A stretch of 64,000 nt of DNA from positions 1 through 64,000 of the forward strand of contig NZ_JACDIJ010000011.1 of NCBI RefSeq assembly GCF_050937815.1, given 5' to 3'. Both the position numbers and the translations under genes were made by a program. The stretch's first letter is position 1, and each line of letters opens with the position of its first letter. Below are positions 1 to 8,755 of this stretch, piece by piece. Under the pieces are notes generated by a model. The model made no database searches. It was not told where the DNA came from and worked only from the letters and a program-made list of their open reading frames with translations. Source of the stretch: Treponema_C sp050937815 (GTDB lineage Bacteria > Spirochaetota > Spirochaetia > Treponematales > Treponemataceae).

Positions 1-6
1 TATGCT

Positions 7-744
7 ATGGCAAAAAAGAAAAGCATTTGGGAAGTCTATCTTCGTCCCAACACCTTAACCAAAGAAAACGACCGCGACTGTATTGCGGACGTTCATGCTC
101 ACGCCGCAACTCAGCGTAACGAGGACATTGCAGAGCTCATCACAAAGGAGCGCACAGAGTTCCGCAAGGAAACCATCATCAACATACTCAACATGCGCGA
201 CAAGGCGGTTAAAGACCTTATCCAAGAGGGCATCAGTTTTATGGACGGCTTGGTGCAAATAAGCCCGCGCGTGTCGGGTGTGTGGGCTACCGAAAACGCC
301 CCCTACGACGAAAAGATTCACAAACGTACGGTAGACCTCATCCCCACCGCCGACTTACGCACGGTGCTTGACGCAATCGGCGTAAAGGTAATGGGCGCAA
401 AAGAAGAAAGCGCCCGCATAACCGCCGTAACCGACACCGCAACGGGCTTAAACGACGGCACGCTCACCATCGGAGATGACATCATCATCGAAGGCAACAA
501 GCTTAAAATCGACGAAACCGACGCGGCACAAGGCGTCTTTTTCCGCCTTGCGGACGGCACGGAGCACAAGGTAACCCGCCGCCTTTCGGTAAACCAGCCG
601 AGCCAAATAATCGCCCGCGTACCCGCGACGGTTCCTGCGGGGAAAGTGGAAGTGGTGGTAAAAACAAAGTTTTTAAAAGGAAAAGGTACTTTGAAAGAAA
701 TGCGGACAATAGTATACGGCTATCCGTGTACGGCAAAGGTCTAA
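7..744 (+). CDS. HU-like DNA-binding domain / DUF4469 protein
   Basis: This 245-residue protein has a lysine-rich start and an N-terminal half (about residues 1-120) that resembles the HU-like domain found in Bacteroidetes and spirochaete proteins. The C-terminal half (about 125-230) looks like the Ig-like DUF4469 domain, with alternating beta strands and a GDDIIIEGNKLKI-type stretch. There is no signal peptide, so it should be cytoplasmic. A nucleoid-associated or DNA-binding role is inferred from the family only. The start lies 6 bases from the window edge, so the ribosome binding site and any upstream partner cannot be seen. A run of 23-bp repeats begins immediately after its stop codon. 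Confidence 0.7.
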   Translation: MAKKKSIWEVYLRPNTLTKENDRDCIADVHAHAATQRNEDIAELITKERTEFRKETIINILNMRDKAVKDLIQEGISFMDGLVQISPRVSGVWATENAPYDEKIHKRTVDLIPTADLRTVLDAIGVKVMGAKEESARITAVTDTATGLNDGTLTIGDDIIIEGNKLKIDETDAAQGVFFRLADGTEHKVTRRLSVNQPSQIIARVPATVPAGKVEVVVKTKFLKGKGTLKEMRTIVYGYPCTAKV

Positions 745-859
745 GGAAGACGCTTCCTTCGGGCGGGGGAACATACTTCCCTCGGGCGGAGGAACATACT
801 TCCTTCGGACGGAGGAACATACTTCCTTCGGGCGGAGGAACGCTCTCCCTCACGGCGGA
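745..859. repeat. Five tandem 23-bp hairpin-forming repeats
   Basis: Five consecutive 23-bp units lie at 745-767, 768-790, 791-813, 814-836 and 837-859. The middle three are nearly identical; the first and last have diverged. Within each unit the TTCCTYCG and CGGAGGAA parts are self-complementary, so each can fold as a short GC-rich hairpin. The array starts directly after the stop codon of the HU-like gene. It could act as a transcript end or a 3' stabiliser, or it may be a slipped-strand microsatellite. 23 is not a multiple of three, so an in-frame protein repeat is not expected. Confidence 0.85.
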
Positions 860-922
860 GGGCTGTTAAATGGTTAATTTAGGTAATTATCAATTACAAA
901 TTGAATTATAAGGAGATTTTTT

Positions 923-2647
923 ATGAAAACAATCAACAAGCACAAGGCACACGCCTTTAAGGGAGCCGCGGCGCTCATCACAGCCGCACTTTTAGCACTG
1001 CTCTTTACCGCATGCCCCAACGCCGCAGGCGGCGGCGGAACAAGTTCCGGAGGGAACACGGGCGGCGGTTCGTCCGGCGGCGGAAGCGGCTCCGTCTATG
1101 TACAGGTAGCCTATAGCGAGCTTGAAACCTACCTTGCAAACACCGCGTCTGCCGATAAGGTAAACTACATCGAGGTAACGGGCGTATCTAAAGACGACCT
1201 TGCGTACAAAGTCGTAGGCACCAATACTGAAGCGGGAGAACTGAGCAAAAAGATACTGGCTGCCGTTCCTAAAAAGGTTGCCCTTAAACTGCCCGGCGAA
1301 GTTGCAGATCTTGACGATATGAGCTGGTGCTTTTACGGCTGTACCAATCTTGTGTCGCTTGCAAACATACCCGAGGGCGTTACGAATATGGCAGGCTGTT
1401 TTAAGGACTGCACAAGTTTAACTCAAGGCCCGGTTATCCCTGCAAGCGTTAAGGATATGCAAAGCTGTTTTTACGGCTGCACAAGTTTAACTGAAAGCCC
1501 CGTTATTCCTTTAAACGTTAAGAATATGGTAGGCTGTTTTGCCGGCTGCACAAGTTTAACGCAAGCTCCCGACATTCCTTCAAGTGTTATAGGTATGAAA
1601 AACTGTTTTTACGGCTGTACCGCTTTAAAAGGGGTAAAGCTTCTCTGTAATTATAACGGTACGGGGAACAGGTTTAAGGGAGTCTTTAAAAACTGCACCG
1701 CTTTGGAAGAAGGCGGGGTAAAAGTACCCGCCGCATTCTACAATAACTACACCGCCGACGAAGCCCTTGATGTAATGGCAGTTCCCGGCGGCACTCCTGC
1801 GGAACAAGCGGCGAAGTTTGCAACCATAGGAGGAGAACTCCCTATCGAATACGTAAAGGTAGCCTACGCCGAGCTTGACGCCTACCTTACAAACACCGCC
1901 TTTGCCGATAAGGTAAACTTCATCGAAATAACCGGCGGTATCCTCATTGCCGACTTTCAAGGAGGTATCAGCAACACCTCGGCCTTAGGACAAACGATAA
2001 AGGCTCACCCTGCCAAAAAAGTTGCCCTTAAACTGCCCGGCGAAGTTGCAGGTCTTTACAGTATGAGCTGGTGCTTTTCCGGCTGTACCAATCTTGTGTC
2101 TTTGGCAAACATACCCGAGGGCGTTACGAATATGGCAGGCTGTTTTAAGGGCTGCACAAGTTTAACTAAAGCTCCCGCCATTCCTGCAAACGTTACGAAT
2201 ATGGCAGGCTGTTTTGAGGGCTGCAAAAGTTTAACTGAAGCTCCCGCCATTCCTGCAAGCGTTACAAATATGGCAAGCTGTTTTTCCGGCTGCACACGTT
2301 TAACTAAAGCTCCCGCCATTCCTGCAAGCGTTACGAATATGGCATACTGTTTTAGAGGCTGCACAAGTTTAACTAAAGCTCCCGACATTCCTTCCGGCGT
2401 TACCAGTATGAGCTACTGCTTTGCAGGCTGCACCGCTTTAAAAGGAGTAAAGCTTCTGTGTAATTATGACGGTACGGGGGACAGGTTTACGGATGTCTTT
2501 GCAGACTGCACCGCTTTGGAAGCAGGCGGCATAAAGGTAAAGAATGCCCAACTTGCCGCTTACACCGCCCCGGCAGCTCTTGATGATATGGCAGTCCCTC
2601 CTGCCGGCAACCCTGCCGAGCAAAAAAAGAAGTTCAGTACATTTTAA
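923..2647 (+). CDS. BspA-like leucine-rich repeat surface lipoprotein
   Basis: This 574-residue protein has a lipoprotein-type signal (hydrophobic stretch about 15-30, Cys31 after FTA) followed by a Gly/Ser-rich linker. It is built from two homologous halves (about 54-290 and 308-570), each opening with a VAYxEL..YL.NTA..DKVN module. Each half then has 23-residue repeats of the form CFxGCTSLTxAPxIPxxVTNM, about six in the first half and seven in the second. These resemble BspA/Treponema LRRs, which in other oral spirochaetes bind host or bacterial partners. Surface exposure and adhesion are inferred. The start follows a good AAGGAG site. The 69-bp DNA repeats are similar enough to recombine and change repeat number. 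Confidence 0.85.
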   Translation: MKTINKHKAHAFKGAAALITAALLALLFTACPNAAGGGGTSSGGNTGGGSSGGGSGSVYVQVAYSELETYLANTASADKVNYIEVTGVSKDDLAYKVVGTNTEAGELSKKILAAVPKKVALKLPGEVADLDDMSWCFYGCTNLVSLANIPEGVTNMAGCFKDCTSLTQGPVIPASVKDMQSCFYGCTSLTESPVIPLNVKNMVGCFAGCTSLTQAPDIPSSVIGMKNCFYGCTALKGVKLLCNYNGTGNRFKGVFKNCTALEEGGVKVPAAFYNNYTADEALDVMAVPGGTPAEQAAKFATIGGELPIEYVKVAYAELDAYLTNTAFADKVNFIEITGGILIADFQGGISNTSALGQTIKAHPAKKVALKLPGEVAGLYSMSWCFSGCTNLVSLANIPEGVTNMAGCFKGCTSLTKAPAIPANVTNMAGCFEGCKSLTEAPAIPASVTNMASCFSGCTRLTKAPAIPASVTNMAYCFRGCTSLTKAPDIPSGVTSMSYCFAGCTALKGVKLLCNYDGTGDRFTDVFADCTALEAGGIKVKNAQLAAYTAPAALDDMAVPPAGNPAEQKKKFSTF

Positions 2648-2675
2648 TGTTTGAAAATGTTTCAAAACCGAACAT

Positions 2676-2710
2676 GGCATAAAATCGGACACGATGTCCG
2701 ATTTTATGCC
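2676..2710. terminator. Bidirectional terminator between convergent genes
   Basis: A perfect inverted repeat with 16-nt arms and a 3-nt loop (CGA) lies between the LRR gene and the thioesterase gene. The arms contain A4 and T4 runs on either side of a GC core, so the hairpin works in both directions. The right arm includes the stop codon of the minus-strand thioesterase. Confidence 0.8.
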
Positions 2711-3576
2711 ATTACTTGCAATTCCCTCGACAGCTCTTTTTCGTCGGCCCATTCGGTTCGGGCGCGGAATACGTCGCTTCCGTCGGCTTCGCGGACGATT
2801 GAATGGATACAGGTTGCTTCATCTATTTGCTTGCAGCGGCAGATAAGTTTTTCGCCGTATACGGCCGACGACATAAAGTTGGTGTCCAGTACGCGCAACA
2901 GTTTTCCGCGGCAAAAGGATGCGCTCATAAACGAAAGAATCCAGCGCACATAGTTTAAGTTGTTTACGTGCGAGTTTAAATCAATGTCGAGCAATGTCGG
3001 TGAAAAATGCTCTTCGATATCCCAGTTTTCGCACAATTCTATTTTGATGAGCACATCGCCTTCCATATGTTCGTCGTTAAAAGTCAACCCGCCCATTGTT
3101 TTTTCATCGGGTTTAACCAAGCGGCCGGTTTTGCTGTTCAGTATAAGCCAGCATGAAGTTGCTCTCATACAGGCCTTAGCGCCGCTTTCGCTTTCAAGGC
3201 GGGGCGGTGCACAGCTTTGAGAATCTTCTTTTTTTTCGGCAAAGGCCGCATCTATCGACGTTTTTTTTCCGCCCTTGGCATAGGTATATTCAAAATCGCG
3301 CAAGCACATAAGGCCTTTGGACGGCTGTGCCCATGTTTTTAAAATCATTTCGTCGAGCCACAGGGGGTACTCGTATATTTCAAAATGCTGTTTGCTGATT
3401 ACCCAAGTTAAATCCATTTGCTGTAAGTGAGGAATCGAAAGCCCGGCCGAGCTGTAGTGCAAAGCGGCCATTTCCTGTGCCAAGCTTACAAAGGCAAGGG
3501 CGGTACAGCGGCATTTTCCGTCAATGTATACGGACGGGATTGTATAAGGTATCGTGTATTTGTTGTCGATAATCAT
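2704..3576 (-). CDS. Acyl-ACP thioesterase (FatA/B family)
   Basis: This 290-residue cytoplasmic protein matches the bacterial acyl-ACP thioesterase family (double hotdog fold), which releases fatty acids from acyl-carrier protein. Family-like features are a first hotdog half with MDLTWVISKQHFEI, then RDFEYTYAKGG, and a second half with the conserved DLNSHVNNLNYVRWI segment that carries the catalytic Asn/His region. No Shine-Dalgarno sequence is visible before its ATG. A promoter (TTGAAT, 17-nt spacer, TATACT) ends so close to the start that the mRNA may be leaderless. It is divergent from the OmpA-like gene and ends in a shared terminator. An acidic/Ser-rich insertion near the middle (about 115-135) is less typical. 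Confidence 0.85.
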   Translation of the reverse strand: MIIDNKYTIPYTIPSVYIDGKCRCTALAFVSLAQEMAALHYSSAGLSIPHLQQMDLTWVISKQHFEIYEYPLWLDEMILKTWAQPSKGLMCLRDFEYTYAKGGKKTSIDAAFAEKKEDSQSCAPPRLESESGAKACMRATSCWLILNSKTGRLVKPDEKTMGGLTFNDEHMEGDVLIKIELCENWDIEEHFSPTLLDIDLNSHVNNLNYVRWILSFMSASFCRGKLLRVLDTNFMSSAVYGEKLICRCKQIDEATCIHSIVREADGSDVFRARTEWADEKELSRELQVMA

Positions 3577-3582
3577 ATAAGG

Positions 3583-3611
3583 AGTATAACAGGTTCCGGA
3601 GGTTTATTCAA
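3583..3611 (-). promoter_or_regulatory. Promoter of the thioesterase gene
   Basis: Read on the minus strand, TTGAAT (3606-3611) and TATACT (3583-3588) are separated by 17 nt. Transcription would begin about at position 3576, the first base of the thioesterase ATG. The -35 box overlaps the first base of the OmpA-like start codon. An opposing plus-strand TATAAC at 3585-3590 overlaps the -10 box. Confidence 0.5.
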
Positions 3612-4837
3612 TGCACAAAAGAGTGAAATATGTCATTTTACCGATTTTAAGCCTGATTTTTTTGAGTTTTACGGTTCCCTGCCGGGCCGAAAACTTTATA
3701 TTCAAATATAAAACGGGAAATTCATACCGTATCTTGTCTACGGTGAACGAAGAAGTATTTATAAACGGAAAAAAATCCTTTAATTCAATTATCGTAAACC
3801 GCATATCGGTAAAAGAAAAAAAAGTGCACGGCGACGGTTCTGCGGATATTGAAGCGCGCTTTATGACAAGCGAAAATGCTTCCCGCGAAGGAGAAACGCC
3901 TCATTTTGTGTGGGGAGAAGAATACGAAAGCTTTTTTACCAGAAGTAAGCTGGGGCATTATACAATCGGAGAAGAAGCCTTTATGCCCGTTGTACGCAAT
4001 GTGCCTGTTTTTACGGGTAAGGATATGCGTGTCGGAGACACGTGGACGGCTTCGGGCGAAGAAGCCCACGACTTACGCATAAACTTCGGTTTGCAAAAAC
4101 CTTTTAAAGTGCCCTTTACCGCTTCTTACACGTATAAGGGTACGGAACATGCGGACGGTAAAAAACTGCACGTTATTTCGGTAAAATACAACCTGTTTTT
4201 CGAGTCGCCCGTTCCCGCAGGCAATACGAAAAACCTGCCGCTTACGACAATGGGCTATTCCGACCAAACCCTTTATTGGGATAACGAGCGCGGCTTTTTG
4301 GACCATTATCACGAGCGTTTCCGCATCATTATCGAAACGACCGCGGGCACTAAGCTTGAGTTTAGGGGGAATGCACAGGCTGCGGTAAGCGAACTTGAAA
4401 ATTTAAAAGAGAGTAATGTGCTGGAGCGGGTACAAAATCAAATTCGTGAAATGGGCATAGAAAATACGACTGCCAGCGCGGACGAAAAGGGTATTACCAT
4501 CAGTTTGGAAAACATTCAATTTGAAGCCGAGTCCGCCGTATTGACCGAAAGCGAATTGCTTAAACTGCGGAAAATCGGAGAAATTCTCAAAGATTTTCCC
4601 GACTACGATTTGCTTATAAGCGGGCATACCGCCCTTGCAGGGACTCAGGCCGGAAGGCTCAGGCTTTCGGAAGAACGCGCTTGGGCCGTTGCCGATTATC
4701 TTGCAGAGCTGGGCGTAAAAAATCACGAACGGCTTTTTACAAAGGGTTTCGGAGCCCAAATACCGATTGCACCGAATACTACGGAAGAAGGTAAGGCGCG
4801 CAACAGGCGGGTTGAAATTACCATTTTGGATAAATAG
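3611..4837 (+). CDS. OmpA-family outer membrane/periplasmic protein
   Basis: This 408-residue exported protein has a signal peptide (about 1-26, ending near CRA-EN). A long beta-rich N-terminal region (about 27-280) has no family I recognise, and a C-terminal OmpA-like peptidoglycan-binding domain spans about 300-408. That domain shows IQFEAESAVLTE, the ISGHTA segment and the RLSEERAWAVADYL helix, and ends in ARNRRVEITI with the usual Arg residues. It should anchor the envelope to peptidoglycan. Treponemes typically carry such an OmpA-domain protein. The start has GGAGG eight bases upstream. It diverges from the thioesterase gene with only 34 bp between them. Confidence 0.85.
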   Translation: MHKRVKYVILPILSLIFLSFTVPCRAENFIFKYKTGNSYRILSTVNEEVFINGKKSFNSIIVNRISVKEKKVHGDGSADIEARFMTSENASREGETPHFVWGEEYESFFTRSKLGHYTIGEEAFMPVVRNVPVFTGKDMRVGDTWTASGEEAHDLRINFGLQKPFKVPFTASYTYKGTEHADGKKLHVISVKYNLFFESPVPAGNTKNLPLTTMGYSDQTLYWDNERGFLDHYHERFRIIIETTAGTKLEFRGNAQAAVSELENLKESNVLERVQNQIREMGIENTTASADEKGITISLENIQFEAESAVLTESELLKLRKIGEILKDFPDYDLLISGHTALAGTQAGRLRLSEERAWAVADYLAELGVKNHERLFTKGFGAQIPIAPNTTEEGKARNRRVEITILDK

Positions 4838-4868
4838 CATCCGTTTAAGCGATTTTACCCTCAGCGTA

Positions 4869-4897
4869 TTGCTTTTTTTCCCACCCTAGCCTATAAT
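4869..4897 (+). promoter_or_regulatory. Sigma-70 promoter for the FMN-binding gene
   Basis: TTGCTT (4869-4874) and TATAAT (4892-4897) are separated by 17 nt. This is a near-consensus vegetative promoter placed about 50 bp before the FMN-binding protein start. Confidence 0.6.
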
Positions 4898-4947
4898 TCC
4901 CGATACGGTCCCGTACAACATTTATGTCGGGGCTTTTCGGAGGCAGT

Positions 4948-5328
4948 ATGAACGAACAAAAAATATCACGTATAAGTACGGTTGTATATGCCGTTGCGGC
5001 ATCGGCCGTAATTATTATATTAACCGTATGCGGAACATCGTCGGGCGGCGTTACGGTACAGTCGAGCGCCGAAGGTTATAAGGGAGCAATCACGGTTGAA
5101 GTGACGGCGGCAAACGGAAAAATTAAAACCGCACGCTTGGTTTCAACAGAAGATTCCGATTTTACCAAATCTTCAATAGAAAGCATTATCGCCCAAGCCG
5201 TAAAAAACGGCGGTACTGCGAATTTGGATATTGTATCGGGGGCAACCTATTCGTCAAAGGCTACTATTAAAGCTTTGAATGAAGCGCTCGAAAAGGCAAA
5301 AGCCGAAGAAGCCCAAGCGGCGCAATAG
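4948..5328 (+). CDS. Small FMN-binding-domain protein, partner of the following FAD reductase
   Basis: This 126-residue protein has an N-terminal membrane/signal segment (about 12-30) and a possible but atypical lipobox (LTVC, Cys28). The rest is an FMN_bind domain. The SGATYSS motif (residues 97-103) is the usual site at which ApbE attaches FMN covalently to Thr100. I chose the ATG at 4948 because GGAGG lies seven bases upstream; an ATG at 4924 is in frame but has no such site. The gene sits 127 bp before the FAD-domain lipoprotein. The pair corresponds to the two domains fused in the 13623 gene, so FMN here probably passes electrons to that FAD subunit. No ApbE gene is in the window. Confidence 0.85.
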   Translation: MNEQKISRISTVVYAVAASAVIIILTVCGTSSGGVTVQSSAEGYKGAITVEVTAANGKIKTARLVSTEDSDFTKSSIESIIAQAVKNGGTANLDIVSGATYSSKATIKALNEALEKAKAEEAQAAQ

Positions 5329-5455
5329 CGCAAGAATAAAACGGTACTCAATTCCAACACCGGGATTTTCCCGGCTTGAATATTAAAAAGCGTAAGTTCG
5401 GCTTCGCCGATACATACAGAAAAGCGGGCCGTGCATACGCATATCGGAGGAACTC

Positions 5456-6895
5456 ATGTTCACACAAAAAACATCAAAGTCAAAAACGGCACTGAAAGTG
5501 CTTGCCGTTTCGATTTTATGCATTGCCCTGTGCTTTTTGAGCGCTTGTGCGAAAGGTTCGGGGTATGACGTCGTTATTGTAGGAAGCGGAGGAGCCGGTC
5601 TTTCGGCTGCCGTTGCGGCACGCGAAGCCGGCGCTTCGGTTTTAATCGTCGAAAAAATGCCCTTTGCCGGCGGTAACACAAACTATGCAACCGGCGGTTT
5701 AAACGCATCGGAAACCTCGGTGCAAAAAGCTAAGGGCATTGCCGACACAACCGAACAGTTTTACAATGACACCATGAAAGGCGGAAAAAACGTAAACCGT
5801 CCCGAATTGGTACGCACCTTAACCGACGAATCGGCAAAGACCGTCGATTGGCTCATTGCACAGGGTATGGATTTGTCGGATATCGGTAAACTCGGCGGCG
5901 CGACAAATAGCCGCGCTCACCGTCCCGCAGGAGGAGCGCCGGTCGGTCCCCACTTTGTAAAAGTTATGCTTGCCGCCGCGGAAAAAGCGGGCGCGCAAAT
6001 CCGCTACAATACAAAGGTAACCGGTCTTATCGAAAAAAACGGTAAACCTGCCGGCGTTATTGTCAGTGCGGACGGTAAAACGGAAAAAATCAATGCAAAG
6101 GCCGTTGTTATCGCTTCCGGCGGCTTCGGTGCAAATCCGGCTATTATTACCTCTTATAAGCCCGAACTTGAAGGGTTCGGCACCACAAACCATCCGGGAG
6201 CTACCGGCGACGCATTTGAATGGGTAAAACCCTTTAACGGCGCCCTCAACGACCCCGATCAAATTCAAACCCACCCGACCGTTGTACCCGTCAAAAACAT
6301 TATGATTACAGAAGCCGTAAGGGGTAACGGCGCCATTATGGTAAACCGCGACGGCGGCCGCTTCGAACAGGAAATGACCACACGCGACGTTATGTCAAAA
6401 GCTATTCTTGCTCAAAAAGGCAAAACGGCATATCTTTTATTCGACCAGGGCGTGCGTGAATCTTTAAAAGCCATTGAAGGGTACTACAAAAAAGGCTTGC
6501 TGATTGAAGGCACCAGTCTTACCGATTTAGCGGGCAAGTTGAACATTCCTGCAGCCACCTTGGAAGCGCAAGTAAAGCGTTACAACTCGTTTGCCGCGGC
6601 AAAAAAAGATACCGATTTCGGCCGCGCCGATATGCCGCGCAAAATCGAAAAGGCCCCCTTCTATGCCGTAGAAGTAGGCCCCGCAGTGCACCACACAATG
6701 GGCGGTTTGGCAATCAATAACAAAGCCGAAGTACTAACCGCCGACGGCAGCTCCATTCCCGGTTTATTTGCCGCAGGCGAAGTAACCGGCGGCGTTCACG
6801 GTGCAAACCGCTTGGGCGGAAACGCTATGGCCGATATTGCCGTATACGGTAAAATTGCCGGTACCAATGCCGCCGCCTACGCAAAAGGTAAGTAA
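5456..6895 (+). CDS. FAD-dependent fumarate-reductase-type lipoprotein
   Basis: This 479-residue lipoprotein (signal 1-30, Cys31 after FLSA) carries an FAD_binding_2 flavoprotein domain. It shows the dinucleotide motif VGSGGAGLSAA, the AGGNT loop and the C-terminal GLFAAGEVTGGVHG FAD region. Active-site positions match fumarate reductases: His273 in QTHPT, TEAVRGNG with Thr285/Glu286, Arg310 in TTRD, His412-His413 in HHTMGG and Arg452 in NRLGGN. It probably reduces fumarate or a similar unsaturated acid in the periplasm, taking electrons from the FMN protein just upstream. No haem CxxCH motif is present, so it is not a classical flavocytochrome c. The start has GGAGG five bases before the ATG. 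Confidence 0.85.
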   Translation: MFTQKTSKSKTALKVLAVSILCIALCFLSACAKGSGYDVVIVGSGGAGLSAAVAAREAGASVLIVEKMPFAGGNTNYATGGLNASETSVQKAKGIADTTEQFYNDTMKGGKNVNRPELVRTLTDESAKTVDWLIAQGMDLSDIGKLGGATNSRAHRPAGGAPVGPHFVKVMLAAAEKAGAQIRYNTKVTGLIEKNGKPAGVIVSADGKTEKINAKAVVIASGGFGANPAIITSYKPELEGFGTTNHPGATGDAFEWVKPFNGALNDPDQIQTHPTVVPVKNIMITEAVRGNGAIMVNRDGGRFEQEMTTRDVMSKAILAQKGKTAYLLFDQGVRESLKAIEGYYKKGLLIEGTSLTDLAGKLNIPAATLEAQVKRYNSFAAAKKDTDFGRADMPRKIEKAPFYAVEVGPAVHHTMGGLAINNKAEVLTADGSSIPGLFAAGEVTGGVHGANRLGGNAMADIAVYGKIAGTNAAAYAKGK

Positions 6896-6971
6896 AAATA
6901 TGTAAAATATGCCGCTTGCTTTTTCGAAAGCGCTTCTCCGGAAGCGGCGGTGTTAAAACTGTAAATAAGGC

Positions 6972-7013
6972 GGGGCTGTCTGAAAGACTTGTGCTTTTAG
7001 GCAGCCCCTTTTT
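6972..7013 (+). terminator. Rho-independent terminator
   Basis: GGGGCTGTCTGAAAG pairs with CTTTTAGGCAGCCCC (two G-U pairs), followed by TTTTT. It lies 77 bp after the FAD reductase stop codon and 115 bp before the next start. Confidence 0.8.
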
Positions 7014-7127
7014 AATTGTGAAATTCGTCAGGCTGTGGTATCATTGTTCCGGAGTTTTTGCAGAGGGGAAATATGAATGGTATTATTTAAAATATCCAAG
7101 AAACTTTAACTAAAAAAAGGAGCTTTT

Positions 7128-8639
7128 ATGAAACCGGAATCGATTATCGTTTTATGCCTTTACGCACTTTTAATTATTGCTTTAATTGCAGCCTGTGTGA
7201 GTGTTCCTAAAATTGAAGAAGACAATAGTCAAGATAAAATCTTTTTAGATTTTGCAAAGTATGAAGATCTTTATAGATCGGGTGTAATTTATTATCCTTG
7301 GGTTTTTGATAATATAGACTCTCCCAACCCCTTTTCCAACGAAAAAATAAAACTAAATCAAAACGAAATAAAAAAACGAATTTTAAAAAATATTTTTTTT
7401 GAAGAAGATTATGACGGCAATTTAAAAATAAACTATAATGCTCAAATTCCGCTTCCTCATTATATAAGCTTCAATAAGATTAAGGAAAACATATATAAGG
7501 CTGAAGCTTTAGCTGCCGTTCCGCAATCCGTAGGCGATTTTGAATTTACGGTAAACCAAATCGGCATAACAAAGAGCTTCGACAATCTTCATATCAAACT
7601 TCTCGAAATAAAAGACAATGAAGCGGTTTTCTTTATACGGGATATGGGAATAAAATACGATTACTCTTACACAAAAGACGATTATATCGATGATGAAAAT
7701 GAAGAAGATGAAAATTCCAATGAAACCGAAACTAAGGCTGATGAAGAATTTTCTTATGATAAGATGCTCGAATACGAAAGAAAATACGATATTTCCCGCC
7801 GAGGTTACAGACTTTCTTATCGGGTCAATGAAAAACCCAATGAATTATTTTATAAAACAAACAAGATACATGCTGTTGTACATGGAACGGGCGGCGAAGA
7901 TTTAAACTTTGAAAGTTTTTCGGCAGACTTCCGGCATTATCTCTGGTACAGAAACACGGACATGCCATACCCATGGCTTGCGGAATATTTCTATGATATA
8001 AAAGAACGCTATATCGAAGCCGAAAATGACGAAAAAAACGAGTATCATCCTTTTTTTATTGCAAAACTTAGGGCTGCGGGAAAAATAAAATCCGTCAGTT
8101 TATCGGTTTTATCCGACACGGTAAAAAAACATAAAATCGATTTAGGCCTTTTGAATGTGGAACAAAATAAAAGAGACGGGCAAAACGGAAATACAGAGAG
8201 ACAGAAAGAACCGGCTTATCAAAATTATACGGCCGAAGAGTTAGAGCAAAAAATAAAAATTGAACCTTACAGCTTACACATTGCAAATAAGCAAATTACT
8301 CTTTCAGCCTTTTTCCCCCTTACGGCAAATACCCAAGATTTTTCGGATACATCGATAAGTTTAAACGATATAAGGCTGATAGACCAATACGGAAACTTAT
8401 ATGAAATAGGAGAAGCGGAAAGAATTAACATTGAAGGTATTCTTTTAATAAACAATCCGTACATCCGGCATACCGCTTCGTATTCTATCCCTATAGTTGA
8501 AACTCCTTTTACGGTACTGTGCAATGTCGAATTCTCTTATCCGATATATAAAAAAAATGAGGACGGAGATTTTGTTATTACGGAATATGCCGACGGAGAA
8601 TACCCGGCCGAAACAGAAGTAAATTTACCGGAGTTTTAA
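7128..8639 (+). CDS. Hypothetical lipoprotein, AT-rich gene
   Basis: I do not recognise this 503-residue protein. It has a signal segment (about 6-22) with a lipobox-like IAAC (Cys23). A strongly acidic Asp/Glu-rich stretch lies at about 184-212, and many Lys, Asn, Ile and Tyr residues fit its AT-rich DNA. The repeated mention of charged beta-like segments (for example LYEIGEAERINIEGIL) suggests an extracytoplasmic beta-rich fold. It has its own AAGGAG site, is flanked by terminators on both sides and has no obvious operon partner. Base composition is clearly lower in GC than both neighbours, which hints at separate ancestry. Confidence 0.65.
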   Translation: MKPESIIVLCLYALLIIALIAACVSVPKIEEDNSQDKIFLDFAKYEDLYRSGVIYYPWVFDNIDSPNPFSNEKIKLNQNEIKKRILKNIFFEEDYDGNLKINYNAQIPLPHYISFNKIKENIYKAEALAAVPQSVGDFEFTVNQIGITKSFDNLHIKLLEIKDNEAVFFIRDMGIKYDYSYTKDDYIDDENEEDENSNETETKADEEFSYDKMLEYERKYDISRRGYRLSYRVNEKPNELFYKTNKIHAVVHGTGGEDLNFESFSADFRHYLWYRNTDMPYPWLAEYFYDIKERYIEAENDEKNEYHPFFIAKLRAAGKIKSVSLSVLSDTVKKHKIDLGLLNVEQNKRDGQNGNTERQKEPAYQNYTAEELEQKIKIEPYSLHIANKQITLSAFFPLTANTQDFSDTSISLNDIRLIDQYGNLYEIGEAERINIEGILLINNPYIRHTASYSIPIVETPFTVLCNVEFSYPIYKKNEDGDFVITEYADGEYPAETEVNLPEF

Positions 8640-8755
8640 CAAGTATAGACCCCATACTCTATAATTATAGAATATTTTCTTATTTTCTCTTCTCTGTCAA
8701 ATTATATATTTCGTTATCGGCTTTTGCCGTTGCAATGTTTTACGGTATTGTTGCA

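Noticed and set aside
503..853. Minus-strand open frame with a Pro/Glu-rich repeat
   Set aside because: It is produced by the 23-bp repeats and the antisense of the HU-like gene; no start signal and no protein family.
1330..2460. Regular ~69-bp repeats that could be read as a CRISPR-like array
   Set aside because: They are in frame within one open frame and encode the 23-residue LRR units; there are no unrelated spacers of constant length.
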